Origin: Lepturacanthus savala
Taxonomy: Eukaryota > Chordata > Actinopteri > Scombriformes > Trichiuridae
NCBI GenBank assembly: GCA_030544235.1
Contig: CM060478.1
Location: 25,534,727-25,598,726 of the forward strand
DNA: 64,000 nucleotides
Direction: 5' to 3'
Each line of letters starts with the position of its first letter. Positions within the stretch are counted from its first letter, which is position 1. This document shows positions 1 to 56,258 of the stretch, piece by piece. The position numbers and the translations under genes are program-made. The notes beneath the pieces were generated by a model. The model worked only from the letters and a program-made list of their open reading frames with translations, ran no database searches and was not told the DNA's origin.

Positions 1-410
1 AGAGATCTGGAACAAACTCCCAGAGATCTGGAACAAACTCCCAGAGAACTAGAACAAACTCCCAGAGAACTGGAACAAACACCCAGAGAACTGGAACAAA
101 CTCCCAGAGAACTAGAATAAACTCCCAGAGAACTAGAACAATCTCCCAGAGAACTGGAACAAACTCCCAGAGAACTAGAACAAACTCCCAGAGAACTAGA
201 ACCAACTCCCAGAGATCTGGAACAAACTCCTAGAGAACTGGAACAAACTCCCAGAGAACTGCAACAAGCTCACAGAGATCTGGAACAAACTCCCAGAGAT
301 CTGGAACAAACTCCCAGAGAACTAGAAAAAACTCCCAGAGAACTGGAACAAACACCCAGAGAACTGGAACAAACTCCCAGAGAACTGGAACAAACTCCCA
401 GAGAACTGCA
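1..410. repeat. 21-bp minisatellite (about 19 units)
   Basis: Unit aactcccagagaactggaac plus one base, with CTG/CTA and GAA/GAT variants. The period of 21 keeps frame, so long frames appear on the minus strand that are not genes. Confidence 0.9.
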
Positions 411-675
411 GCTCTGCTGCAACTCTCACTGTTTAAGTCAGAGTTGAGGACTTTTCTGACTTTTCTGTTGCTGCTGCCTATCACTGATGTCATTTCTTAA
501 TTGTTTTTCACTGCACTGTAACTTTGTTGTCGTTTTTATTTTAATTTGAATTTTTGATTGTCCTCCTTCCATCAACTGTTGTTAAATTGTATGTATTGCT
601 TTTAATGTTTTATGTACAGCACTTTGAATTATCTTGTTGAAATATTCTATAAAAATAAACTTGCCTTGCCTTGCA
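1..675 (+). mobile_element. 3' end of a fish LINE with an internal minisatellite
   Basis: 415-675 reads like the 3' tail of an abundant teleost LINE: the tail ends agcactttgaattatcttg, then ataaacttgccttgccttgc. The preceding 1-410 is a 21-bp tandem repeat whose forward frame encodes WNKLPEN, the motif that lies near the C-terminus of this LINE type. The exact family is not assigned. Confidence 0.6.
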
Positions 676-734
676 TTGATAAAAGCCTTAAATTTGATGC
701 CAATGATCTTTACTCCATATGACACACTGGTTAC

Positions 735-1345
735 TAGTTATAGTATAGTAGTTAGTATATAGTTATAGTTACTAGTTATAGTATAGTAGTTAGTATATAG
801 TTATAGTTAGTAGTTATAGTTTAGTAGTTAGTATATAGTTATAGTTACTAGTTATAGTATAGTAGTTAGTATATAGTTATAGTTACTAGTTATAGTATAG
901 TAGTTAGTATATAGTTATAGTTACTAGTTATAGTATAGTAGTTGGTATATAGTTATAGTTACTAGTTATAGTATAGTAGTTATCATATAGTTATAGTTAC
1001 TAGTTATAGTATAGTAGTTAGTATATAGTTGTAGTTACTAGTTATAGTATAGTAGTTAGTATATAGTTGTAGTTACTAGTTATAGTATAGTAGTTAGTAT
1101 ATAGTTGTAGTTACTAGTTATAGTATAGTAGTTAGTATATAGTTAAAGTTACTAGTTATAGTGTAGTAGTTAGTATATAGTAATAGTAACTAGTTGTAGT
1201 ATAGTAGTTAGTATATAGTTATAGTTACTAGTTATAGTATAGTAGTTAGTATATAGTTATAGTTACTAGTTATAGTATAGTAGTTAGTATATAGTTACTA
1301 GTTATAGTATAGTAGTTAGTATATAGTTACTAGTTACTTAGTTAT
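735..1345. repeat. 38-bp AT-rich minisatellite (about 16 units)
   Basis: Repeats of tatagttactagttatagt plus tagtagttagtatatagt with few point changes; the last units lose part of the period. Intergenic, upstream of zswim8. Confidence 0.9.
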
Positions 1346-3230
1346 TGTGTACATAACAGTGTAAATAATTGTAAATAATGTTGTGGCTTCAATAATAAAT
1401 GTACCATTGGTTACCGTTAATATCTATTGTTGCTAATTTACATCAAACCTATTTTATGTGCTATAGACAAATTAACAATTTCTACTTAATTCAGCATCAG
1501 ATTGGAAGCAAAAACACAAATAATTACTTTTTTATACTATTGTAAATACATTCAGGCATCAAAGGGGTTAAAGTCTCTGCTGATTATCAAACCATCTAGT
1601 AGTGAGGCTAGTAATAGAAAAAGCTTCTCAAACCTTTGGGGCGTCATCATTGGGTCCATGTAGGTTAACCGTTGACATATTTTCACCAAAAAGTCAACCA
1701 TGTAAATTCAGACATCTTCCATTTGGGCCAGGTAACGATTGCTTGAAAAGAAAGGATTTGCTGACCAATGTAATTCCTCTAGAGCAGGTAGAGAAGGAAG
1801 CAGAGTAGACTTGTTGTACTGTAATTTCTGCTTTAATTTGTTATTTTCTTGTATTTTAATAGTAAGTATTGTATTGCATGGGATTTTTGGTATGTAATAA
1901 TTGATTTTCTTATGGTTAGATCCCAGGAAGACTAATCTATCCCATTAAGGTGAAGACCATAGTATAGTTTATGTTTAATAAATATGAACCAAATATGACC
2001 AGAAACAGTCTAGCAGACTAAGCACTAATTAATAAACATGACAAATAACCAGTAAAAAGCTGTCAGATAAATGTAGTGGAGCAAAAGTACAATATTTCCC
2101 TGTATAGCTGCAATGATTAATCAATTAGTTTCTAACTATTACATTAATCACCAACTATTTTGATATTTGATTAATGGACTAGAGTAATTTCAAAGTAGAA
2201 AATGTCCAAACTCTCACAAATAAAGACATTTTAGGTTGAATCTTCAGCTTTGGAAACCGTGATTGATGTTTTACACCATTTTGTGACCAAACAACTAATT
2301 GAATAATTGTTTCAATTATTATTATATGTTTCAATAATCCATAGATTAATCGACTATCAGAATAATCCTCATTTGCAGCTCTAGTGATTTGTTGACATAT
2401 TTAATAGGGGTTTAACAATTCTTTAAGTCCAGAGTTTGGATCATATCATGTTTATTTTAGAGGGGAAAGAAATGATTGGTCTTTATTAAATCAACTACAG
2501 AATATTAATAAATAATATGGAAGGAAGGATGTTAATTTTATAAATGAACTAAGTAAATAAGAATGAATAAAAACACTTTTTTACATACATCTACATACCA
2601 ACCAGGTAAAATAAATATTAATTTACTGTTGTTGGATTAATAATAATTAAGGGATTTCTGTTCAGACAGAATGTAAATGTGCAGGTGTGAGTGTGAGTTT
2701 CAACCCTTTAAACCACTTTGATTAATCAACAAGTTGCATCAGCATTTTATTTCCATGCTTTCTATGTGTAATAATAACATGTCTTGTAGCATTTTAAACC
2801 TATTTGGTATGACTGGAACTTTAAAATGATCTTATACTATTATAATGGGAACAGCTCTGTCTATAACTAGCTCTGAAAACTTCACAGCTGCAGCTGCTTC
2901 GTTCACTTTGAAGAATTTCTGTCATTACTCGTTTGTTAAGAAACGACAGAAGACAAGTCAGTTACTAGAAAAAGAGAAATTAAGACAAACACATGGCAGA
3001 TTTTCAAGAGGAAAACTAATTATTAGAGGTTAAAGGATCATTCATGACTTTTGGGAACATTGTGGAGTGACCAGCGACAATTTACCCAGTTCAAATAAAC
3101 CCACAAATAAATGTAACTCAATATGATAATAGCTTATCAGCCAGATTTCTCTGAAGTTACCTCAACACAACACATTTGACTTTAATTTCAGTTCACTCCA
3201 AAAAGAGAAACATGAACCAACTTAATAGAT
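1346..3230. other. Upstream intergenic DNA, no gene seen
   Basis: AT-rich. Short frames at 1602 and 2845 have no recognisable protein. 2100-2400 is a copy of the common fish repeat with attaatcg-type inverted ends. 2440-3140 is an inverted partner of DNA in intron 1. Confidence 0.6.
2440..3140 (+). repeat. Dispersed repeat, left copy of an inverted pair
   Basis: Matches the reverse complement of about 10180-10640: for example cagaatattaataaataata and atcaacaagttgcatcagca occur here and, inverted, there. This copy holds about 235 bp of extra sequence at roughly 2810-3045. The element type is unknown. Confidence 0.7.
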
Positions 3231-3314
3231 AGATTTATTATTATTATTATTATTTTTGGCCTGGGATGAAATTGAGTTTGACACGCCTGCACTATCAGAA
3301 TAGCAGGTTTGTTG

Positions 3315-3412
3315 CAGCCCTAAAATAAATCTTCATAAAGAGTGACCTCTGACCTTGGGATATCCGAGCAGCACCTGAATGCAGCAGGAACGGAAGCCAT
3401 GATCAGCTGAGA
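3315..3412 (+). repeat. Diverged copy of the zswim8 promoter-proximal segment
   Basis: Similar at about 85-90% by eye to 4183-4288, including cttcataaagagtgacctct and gatcagctga. Both copies are preceded by the same MITE end (gttgcagccctaaaataaa). In this copy the ETS-like core is changed. Confidence 0.65.
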
Positions 3413-4160
3413 AGTTCAAACCAGAGAATTTAGACATTTTCTTCTCAAAAACGACTCATATCCATAAATTGATTATTAAATAGTTAGATATTATTGTAAA
3501 AGTTGACAACTAATTGATTAATCATACTTTTTTTTCTTGATTTTGTTGTAATTGTGTTTCTTTAAAACAATTTTAAATGTACCAACATCAAAGAAAGAAA
3601 AAATACAATATGTTGTAGAATGTGGATCAGTGTTTCCCAAAGCTGAAGATTTAACCTAAAATGTCTGTTTCATATCACATCATATTAAGAAAACACAGCA
3701 CACAAACTCCATAAAGTCCAGTATACAAATGCAGAGAAAACAGTATGTTTAGAACACTATTAAAGACCCAAACATTTTTAAGAATTAGAAATGACTTTCT
3801 TTATCAAACTTAGATTCAACCTAAAATGTCTTTTTTTGTCCAGACCAACAGTCCACAACCCAAAGATCATCAGTTTACTATTATAGAGACTAAAGAAACC
3901 AGGAAATAATCAGAAGAGAAGCTGGAACCAGAGAATTTGGACATTTTCTTATTAACAATTAACAAATCTACAAATCGATTATTGAATAGTTAGAGATTAA
4001 TGCAAAAGTTGACAAATAATTGATTAATCATCCTTTTTTCCTTGATTTTTTGCAAATAAATATTTGAGATTAAAAAGTAAAAAAACAGCAATTAGACCAA
4101 ATGTCAATATTATAATGAAAAGTCAAAGAATTTAATCTTGTTTCCTTGAAACAAGTTTAA
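3400..4160. mobile_element. Fragments of a common teleost MITE (attaatcg-type)
   Basis: The signature phrases agaatttggacattttctt and gacaactaattgattaatc occur here and at about 2100-2390, 5340-5880, 7260-7620, 12850-13030, 14880-15190, 16620-17210 and 48180-48430. It looks like an old non-autonomous DNA element; I cannot name the superfamily. Confidence 0.6.
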
Positions 4161-4179
4161 CTGTTGAGATTAATTCAAC

Positions 4180-4490
4180 AGAATTGTTGCAGCCCTAAAA
4201 TAAACCTTCATAAAGAGTGACCTCTGACCTAGGAGAATCCGAGCAGTACCTGAACGCAGCACGGACCGGAAGCGGTGATCAGCTGATGGAGGCGGAGCCG
4301 CGGGAGAGCTGAGCCATCTTCCCCGGCCCCGGAGCACCGAGACACGGACAAAAACCTCACAGCAACCCGGGGACCGATCATCCGGATCCCAGGAGGAGTT
4401 CTGGACCCTGTAGACCGGGTTTAGAAGGACGGAACCGGACGATAAATGACGGACTCGGCAGAACTGCTGAGGAATATCAGAGCTTTTTGA
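4180..4490 (+). promoter_or_regulatory. zswim8: Likely zswim8 core promoter / leader start (GC-rich)
   Basis: A CpG-containing block in otherwise AT-rich DNA, ending about 600 bp before the start codon. It has an ETS-type site ACCGGAAGCGG at 4265-4275 and a YY1-like CCATCTT at 4314-4320, as is usual in TATA-less housekeeping promoters. No TATA box is evident. The exact transcription start cannot be seen. That this is the promoter is inference from position and composition. Confidence 0.5.
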
Positions 4491-5085
4491 AATACAAAGA
4501 ACGGAAAACACCGAGGATTAAAACAACAGGAACCATTTATAACCTCGGAAAAAGTCCGTAAACAAACTAGCTAGCTAAAGTTAGCTCGATGCTAGGTGTA
4601 GCTAACGTAAAGTAGCTAATCCGAACCAGTCCGAGTTTTTAAACCCACATTTAACCTCAACATGTCAACCTGTCATCGAGCTATTAGCATAATTAGCACC
4701 CGAGCTAACGGCGGCTAGCTGCGTTAGCAACAGCCCCAATAACAGCAACACTGAGTGGACAAAGAACACGGTTTTTGACCATAATCCGTGTTTTTATTCG
4801 CTGGAACAGATAATCCAGACACACTCAGGAGGAAGAGGAAGGAAAACAACTTCATGACTTAAAGATTTAATCATTTCTTGTGTCTCTGTTGGACAGAAAC
4901 CTGGATGGTGGATCCTTAAATCCAGCTGATTATCACTGGAATGGGAGAAGAAAAGCAGAGGAAGTTGTGCTAAGTTGAGTTTAATCCTCCTGGAGGAGTC
5001 AGGCCTCTCAGCTGTGTTTTTGGTCGAGTTGCTCCCCTCCCCCCAGGTCTCCACTCTTTATTCTACACACTGAACCGTGGATGTG
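4300..5085 (+). other. zswim8: Probable 5' leader of zswim8, with upstream ATGs
   Basis: This stretch lies between the GC-rich block and the start codon and has no long reading frame. It holds several upstream ATGs (for example 4446, 4661, 4904); a short frame at 4286-4312 would count only if transcription starts further upstream. A pyrimidine-rich run ending in AG near 5036-5046 resembles a 3' splice site, so a leader intron is possible. Between 4565 and 4735 the sequence is crowded with GCTAAC/GCTAGC/GTTAGC words. Confidence 0.4.
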
Positions 5086-49667
<44,582 letters not shown>

Positions 49668-51435
49668 GCGGCAGGGTGGACCCAGTCTCCAGAATCCAGA
49701 ATCCAGCCTCCAGCATCACTACTGCCACTGGACTCCATCCTGCTGCTGCTCCCTGATGATGTGGACTCAGCAACAGGCAGTACAATCAGCTCCATAACTC
49801 CACCCACAAACACTTCCTTTTTTCATGTGTTTGTCCAATCAGAGACGGCGGTGGCGGCGGCTCGGCCTCCGACTGACTCTCCTCACTCCTGTTTTATCCT
49901 GGTTCATGTTTGTGTAATCTGTAATTAAAGTGACTCCTTCCTTTTTTGTTCATCTAACTCGTCTCTTCCGTTCCCACGATCTGATAAAGACATTGTCGGG
50001 GAATCTCGCAGCCTCACTTTCAGTTTCCCGTGTTTTTTTGTAGTTTTTTTTTGTTTAGTCATTTCTGAATGAAAAAAAAAGAACACTGAGCAAGTCGTCA
50101 TGTTGCAAACATTCCTGTCCCGAACGTCTCAACGGATCCCTATCTGAGCAGAAAAGGAAAAAAAACAAGTTTAATATGATAAATTACAGTATATTGTCAG
50201 TACAGGTGAGGATTTTTCAGTATTTTGTTTAATCTTTTTTGATATTTTGTATAGAATATGATGCAGAGTGAGAAGAGAAATGTTGTTGCTGTTCTTGTTG
50301 TTTTAGTGCTTGTTGTTGTTGGGATCCGTATTTCCATTTCAGCCTGTCTGAGGACGGACATGAACACAGTAAAATCCGAGGGAGACCGAGCCGCCGCTGG
50401 ACCGAACCCGACCAGGAGAACCTGTCCGGACTCGTCAGTGGGCGGAGTCTCACCTGAGTGACAGGAGCACGTTTCTAAACCGTCTGCTACTCACCTCTAA
50501 CATGTTCTGGAGAAAGAAAGAGTGACGTCTCCTGAGGTTCAGTCACATTAATGTTTTCACACACCTTTTTTGGCTGTTTTTCTACAAAAAGATTTTATTT
50601 TTTATTTTATGAAATTTAACAGGATGAGAAACCAGTTTTTAATCAGCAAAACTCAGCTCGACTTTCCACCTGGACACATTCCAACCAGAGTGACTTTACG
50701 ATTGATGAAGGTGGAACTGATGTTTCAGGAAAAAAAAAACAAAAAAACTGAGCAGCTTTTTTCAGAAAAGGTCAAGTTAAGGAATTAATTTGCAAAAATA
50801 ATCACTGGATCTTCATCCCTGTTTTTCCCGTTTCCAGTACATTTTGGAATGTGACATTGGGGGAAAAAGTAAAAAAAATTCTTCGTCACAGCAAGTTTTT
50901 TTTTTTTTTTTTTTTTTTTACAAACAGAACCAGTTGAGTGTTGAGGTGTGACGACGTGGCAGCCGCAGGTTTACTGTTCCATCACAGATTAAACGATCTC
51001 ATATGTTCAGGAAATGGCCGAGAAACACGTGTTTAACCCCTGAAACTGACGGGATGTGTTTGACTAGAAGGATCCTCTGAGACTCCCAGGGACCAGCCGG
51101 GTCCAGATCAGCGCTCGGTGGTTCGGTTCTGAACGACTCAGCTCGTGGTGCTGTAACTTTAACACATGGACAGTCCATCTCTGTCCAGGCAGCTGCTGTG
51201 GTTCTGAAGCTGCCTCTGATTGGCTCTGGACCTCTCACAGGTGAAGGCGACTTAGTAGAAAATGTACTGATATTTTTGTATTCCTCTAAGAAAAAAAAAA
51301 TGGAGCTTGATTGAAAAGTTCTATATGTGCTGATTGAAAAGGTTCTAATTTAGAGTGAAAAGAATAAAAAAAAAAGATAAAAGCAATACTAAAAGTGTAG
51401 AGTTTACTTAATAAAGATAATTGAAAACACTGACT
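49668..51435 (+). other. zswim8: zswim8 3' UTR
   Basis: Non-coding sequence after the stop. A proximal ATTAAA lies at 49924-49929. A distal AATAAA lies at 51410-51415, followed by a GT-rich stretch (gtgcgactgatgtgtgg) suited to 3' end cleavage. The T-run at about 50896-50920 lies inside. Which site is used cannot be told from sequence. Confidence 0.6.
51410..51415 (+). terminator. zswim8: Distal polyadenylation signal AATAAA
   Basis: Canonical hexamer followed within 30 bp by a GT-rich element. It is the best candidate for the main 3' end of zswim8. Confidence 0.5.
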
Positions 51436-52450
51436 GTGCGACTGATGTGTGGAGGTTGGAGGAAGTTGATTTTCCTGTCGAGGTCAGACTCTGTTCTCAC
51501 TAACGACCACAAGAGGGAACACGAGCATCATGAAACCAGCCTGGTGTGTAGAAAGTCTGGTTTTCCACTCACATATTTTTTATTAAAGCAATAATAACAG
51601 AAATGGATGAGGCTGGGACATGTCATTTCACACTGAAGATTTTAGTGACTGTGGCTGAAAAGCTTGGAAAAAAAGAATCTTGTAACTTATGTAACTGTTT
51701 CATTGATTAGATTATTTTGAAAGAAAAAGGACAATTCAGAGAGAGCCAGTCCATCTAAAGCTGAGGATTGTAATTAACATTTTAAATTGGAAAAATCTGC
51801 TCTATAATTTCTCTGCTTATTTATGGACATATTAAAGTAATTTGAAAATAATTTCTTAAATACAAATACTTTTGTACATTTACTCAAGTGGTGTTTGAAT
51901 AGGGTTTTTCTACTTTTACTGGAGTAATGCTTTTATTATCTATACTTTATCTCAAGTCTCATTTTACTGTATTTTTACAGTTGCTGTTGGCCTGTCATTA
52001 AACAACCATGTGACATTTAAGAACTCTTCTTCAGCCGCGTTCACTATATGTTGTTTTGCTGCCACATCTGGCAGAGGAGCCAATAAACATCAGCAGATAT
52101 CATGTTCACATTCTTCACTGATGATGAGGGAACGTAACGGAAGTTCCCACGATGTTAAACCCTGCTGCTAGAGGATTATTAAATTATTGCTGCGCTTTAT
52201 GGGTCAAACTGGCCTGATGTTACCTGATGTTACCTGGGTCGGTTTAAAGTTTCTGTGACTGGAAGCGACGATGAAAGAGGTTCATGTCTTTATAATGATA
52301 TTTTTCTACTAATACACCAGCACTGTTGTTAAAAGTAATAAGAATTAAACTAGACAAGCTCATCTCTTTAGTTTCTTTACAAAAGAAATTACAAACATCA
52401 CCCGGGTAAGATGGTAGCATGTTTACCACAGGATTTATTGATCTATATCT
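51436..52450. other. Intergenic after zswim8, no gene seen
   Basis: 51860-52000 contains tactcaagtg and ttttactggagtaa, words of common fish hAT-derived repeats. Otherwise nothing recognised. Confidence 0.5.
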
Positions 52451-52699
52451 ATGTTCTAGTGCAGGAGTTCAGAATCAGCTGAGAAGATGGAGGAGAAAAA
52501 AACAGCTGGAACCTCAACAGCTGCAGCTCTTTGGACAAGAGCCTGAAACAGAGGTTCAGTTTGATCCTGGACCACATCAGCATTCTGGTTTCCCTCAAAG
52601 GGCCAATTATAAAGATCATATATATGTATCTATGTATTATTATTATTATATTAAATAATTACCTCTCCACTCATAATAATGCTGGCAACAATTTGCTAC

Positions 52700-54298
52700 G
52701 ATTTAAGGGGGCAGTGATGGCAGCTAAAGGTAAAAAAAGATTCCAAGGAAACTAAAGCACAAAGGCAAACAGGGACTCAAAATGATGCTAATGCTGTCGG
52801 GGAGCCCACAGCTAATCTGGATCTGATACTATGAGAGCTCAGAGAATTCTGACAAGTTAACAAATGGAAGAATCAAAGAGGTAATAGCAAAAACTAACAC
52901 CAAGCTGGAAGAGGCCGAGGGCCGTATCGAAAAGGCAGAAGAAAGAAAACAAAACATGGAGGACATTATGTCTGAAATGCTAAAGCTTCATGGCCAGATG
53001 GAGGCGAGGCTAACCGACCAGGAGAGCTGCTCACAACTCCAAAACTTTCACTTATACAGGATCCCAGAGGAGGCTGGAAGGGGCAGTCCATCAGTGATTG
53101 AGTTTGTGGAACAGTTGTTAAAGGATCATCTTAACATTGATGATACAGCTCTGAACACTGAGAGAGCCCATCACTCACTAGGAAATCAGCCCCCACCGAA
53201 TGCTCAACCAAGGAAATCATGGCAAAAGAAGGGCTTGATGTTGAATTAACGTTGACGATGATCTTGCAGAAATTAAAGACCATGACTCGGGTACAAATGC
53301 AAATCAACTTATACAACTGTTTGTACAGGCATATACTAAAAGGTCAAGAAGAACACTGTCAAAATGAATGGTTCCAGAAAACATACAACAGATCATATTA
53401 CAGAAATGTGGGAAAAAGAAATTAACACTAAAATCACAGTGGAGCAATGAACAAATATCTACAAAATACAGCATGCCACAACAAGCTCCAATTCCTGGCG
53501 AGAGTTTAGCTGGAAAAATAGAACTCGTTATTTTATTACTCCCAAGCTTAAATGAATGCAGTCAGGAATACCCCAGACCTGCTGGAGGAACTGTGGGGAC
53601 AGTGAGGAACATCATTATCATACTTTCTGGAGCTGTCCAGGAATCCAACCATTCTGGAATGATGTGTGGGAAAAGATACAGCAGATTGTGAATTTGATAA
53701 TACCAAAGACTTGTCTTGTACTGTACCTGGGGGATTTTCCAGAAGAAGTGAAAGGAAGGGACAAATATTTACTGAAAATATTCACAGCAGCAGGAAAAAA
53801 GGCCATTACACGCAAATGGCTGCAGGTGGATCCTCCATCTCTAGAAAATTGGTTCCAAATAGTTTATGGAATCTTTGAAATGGAAAAGCTCACTTTTAAT
53901 TTGAGGCTAGACAATGCAAGATTTGAAAGTTAATGGGAAAAATAGATTGACTATATACGAGAATTTGACAACCTAAGAGGTTAACGAGGACATAATCCCT
54001 CAGGTACAGAACCAGCTGTGCTTCACATGCCCATGTACTGCAACCTCACTGTAACTGTGGTGTATGAGTGAATGGTGGATGTCTCCTTGGGGTAACGCCC
54101 AGTTTATTTATGTCGGCCCACTTCATGAGAGATATATTACTAATGTACCTCCCTTTGTGATTCATGAACTGAAGCCTATGTAGGACATTCAGGATGGTGA
54201 CATGATGACTGGCAGTTCGCTGTTTGTTGCTTTTATGTTCAGAACTTATACTGCCTGGAAAAATCAATAAACTACAAGTTAAGAAAAAAAAAACTAAA
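52700..54298 (+). mobile_element. Internally deleted L1/Tx1-type LINE (ORF1 joined to ORF2 3' end)
   Basis: 52716-53260 resembles L1 ORF1: a charged coiled-coil-like part (KLEEAEGRIEKAEERKQ) then FHLYRIPEEAGRGSPSVIEF. From about 53390 the sequence matches the C-terminal end of L1 ORF2, with the cysteine knuckle QTCWRNCGDSEEHHYHTFWS (53556-53933). The endonuclease and reverse transcriptase are absent. It ends with aatcaataaactac and an A-rich tail at about 54265-54298. Several frameshifts; inactive. Confidence 0.8.
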
Positions 54299-54399
54299 AA
54301 ACATTGACCATTACCCACCAAGGATTTTACAGAAATTGAAAAGAATATATATAAGAAAAATATATAATGTTCATTGTTTAAATAACCTAGTCAAAAGAA

Positions 54400-56258
54400 G
54401 GAAAATTTAACACAACTTGGTTAGATATGGTTCAAGTAGCCAGAAACTCACCTCAATACCACTGAGCATGCACAGCTTCACAGAATGGGATTTAAATATT
54501 TGCATCATCTGATAGATCCGGACATAGAGTAGTTTTATTATTAGCAAGAGGAGTGAAATATGAACATATGTCAGAACTCAGACACAGAAGGCAGGTATGT
54601 GAGGATTACAGGTAAATTAGAAGGCATTATAGTAACTCCTCCAGGCAGTGGATGGATGTTTTACAGGAAAATGTTGGATTTGATGACAATAAAAGTGCAA
54701 GGAGTAGTCATTTGTGGGGGGATTTAACTACATCTCTACCCAACACTAGACGATTTAAATGGAAAGTCTCAGACTAAACCTGTAAGTAGAACAATGGTTG
54801 ACTTGATGAAGGTATTGTAGATATATGGAGCAGATTACATCCTACTACCCAAGATTATGTTTACTACTCCACACCACATTCAGTTTACACCAGGATAGAT
54901 TATTTCTTTCTTTTCAGTAGTGATCTGCTCTGTAACATAGGCCTGATTACTCTCTCTGACCACATATCGCTGAATAGGGAAAAAAGGTCGACACTATGGA
55001 GACTGAACTCAAATATACTGAACTATCCAGATATTAAGAAGTGTCTATTAGCAGAAATTGACATGTTCATGGACTTCAATAATAATGGGGAGGTAACACC
55101 TGGTATCCTCTGGGACTCACTTCAGGCTGTTATGAGAGGTAAAATCAATGCCATCTCCTCTTTTCTACAATAAAATAGATGACAAAAACTGCAAGACTTG
55201 GAGAATAAATTAGAACATTTAAAAAGGGTCCACGGTACGACCTCAGATGAAGGAGAAAAACAAAAAAATCAAAGACGTAGAGAGGGAGATAGAGGAAATT
55301 AGTACATAAGAAATACAATAAAAGCTTCTGTTTCTAAAACAACGTTATCATGAGGTTGGAGGGAAGGCAATCAAACTATTGGCATGCTACAAAAAACAGC
55401 AAGATAAGACAGTTTCTAAGATTTAAAATCCTGATTCTGGGGTCACTGAACATAGACTATGGAAAATCCAGCAAAGTTTTGAAAACTTCTACCAATCACT
55501 TTACACTCAGAAACATACTGATGGTATTTTACATATTGATGCATTCTTGGCCTCATTGGATCTCCTCTGTTTCTGCAGAACAGAATGAACAATTATCAGC
55601 AGCAATCACAACTGTTGAGATAAATGCAGCCACCTCGACGCTTAAAGCAAAAAAGTCAGCAGGCCCTGACAGATTTACCAGGGACATATTTTTACGAGAA
55701 AAATTAGCTCCTATATTTTTGGATACTTTCAACTGGGTCCTAAGGGAAAACAAAATTGCATCCTCTTGGAAAGAGGCAACAATTTCATTAATCCCTAAGG
55801 AAGGGAAAGAGGTGTTGGAGTGTGGTAATTTTCATCCTATTAACATTATAAATATAGACTACAAATTATTTACATCTATACTGGCACATATAATTGATAA
55901 GATTCTTCCATTTTTAATTCACACCAACCAGACTGGCTTTATAAGGCAAAGGCAAACTCAGGACAGCCTGAGAAGAACAGGTGAGGTGGTCCTTCCTGGA
56001 CAAAGTTTTATCAACACATTCCAAGCCTTATATGATAGACCCACTGCCAGGATTAAGGTAAATGGAGATCTCATTCACCCTGTCATTCACCCCTGGAACG
56101 AGGAACAAGGAAGGGGTGTTGTGGCATCAAAGGAATAATTCCACAAAATGAGGAACACAAACTTGCACTTTTTGCAGATGATGTGTTAGTCTACGTAACA
56201 ACCAATCTGACATTTCCTAAACTAATGACTGAATTAGAGAAGTATGGCGCTCTGGGAA
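54400..56258 (+). pseudogene. L1/Tx1-type LINE ORF2: endonuclease and reverse transcriptase remains
   Basis: In broken frames: endonuclease phrases GWMFYRKMLDLMTIKVQGVV, HPTTQDYVYYSTP and LSDHISLN (54480-55170); then reverse-transcriptase phrases (frame 55350-56138) KKSAGPDRFTRDI, SWKEATISLIPKEGKE, NHTNQ-type TNQTGFIRQRQTQDS and ARIKVNGDLIHP. An FADDVLVY catalytic box follows at about 56170-56200 after a deletion that removes the finger/palm join. Multiple stops. Confidence 0.85.

Noticed and set aside
230..493. Minus-strand frame rich in VLWEFVP repeats
   Set aside because: Product of the 21-bp tandem repeat read on the wrong strand; the forward strand explains it as LINE-derived.
5077..5085. 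GTG codons upstream of the zswim8 ATG as alternative starts
   Set aside because: An in-frame TGA lies at 5071, and the family protein begins at the 5086 ATG.
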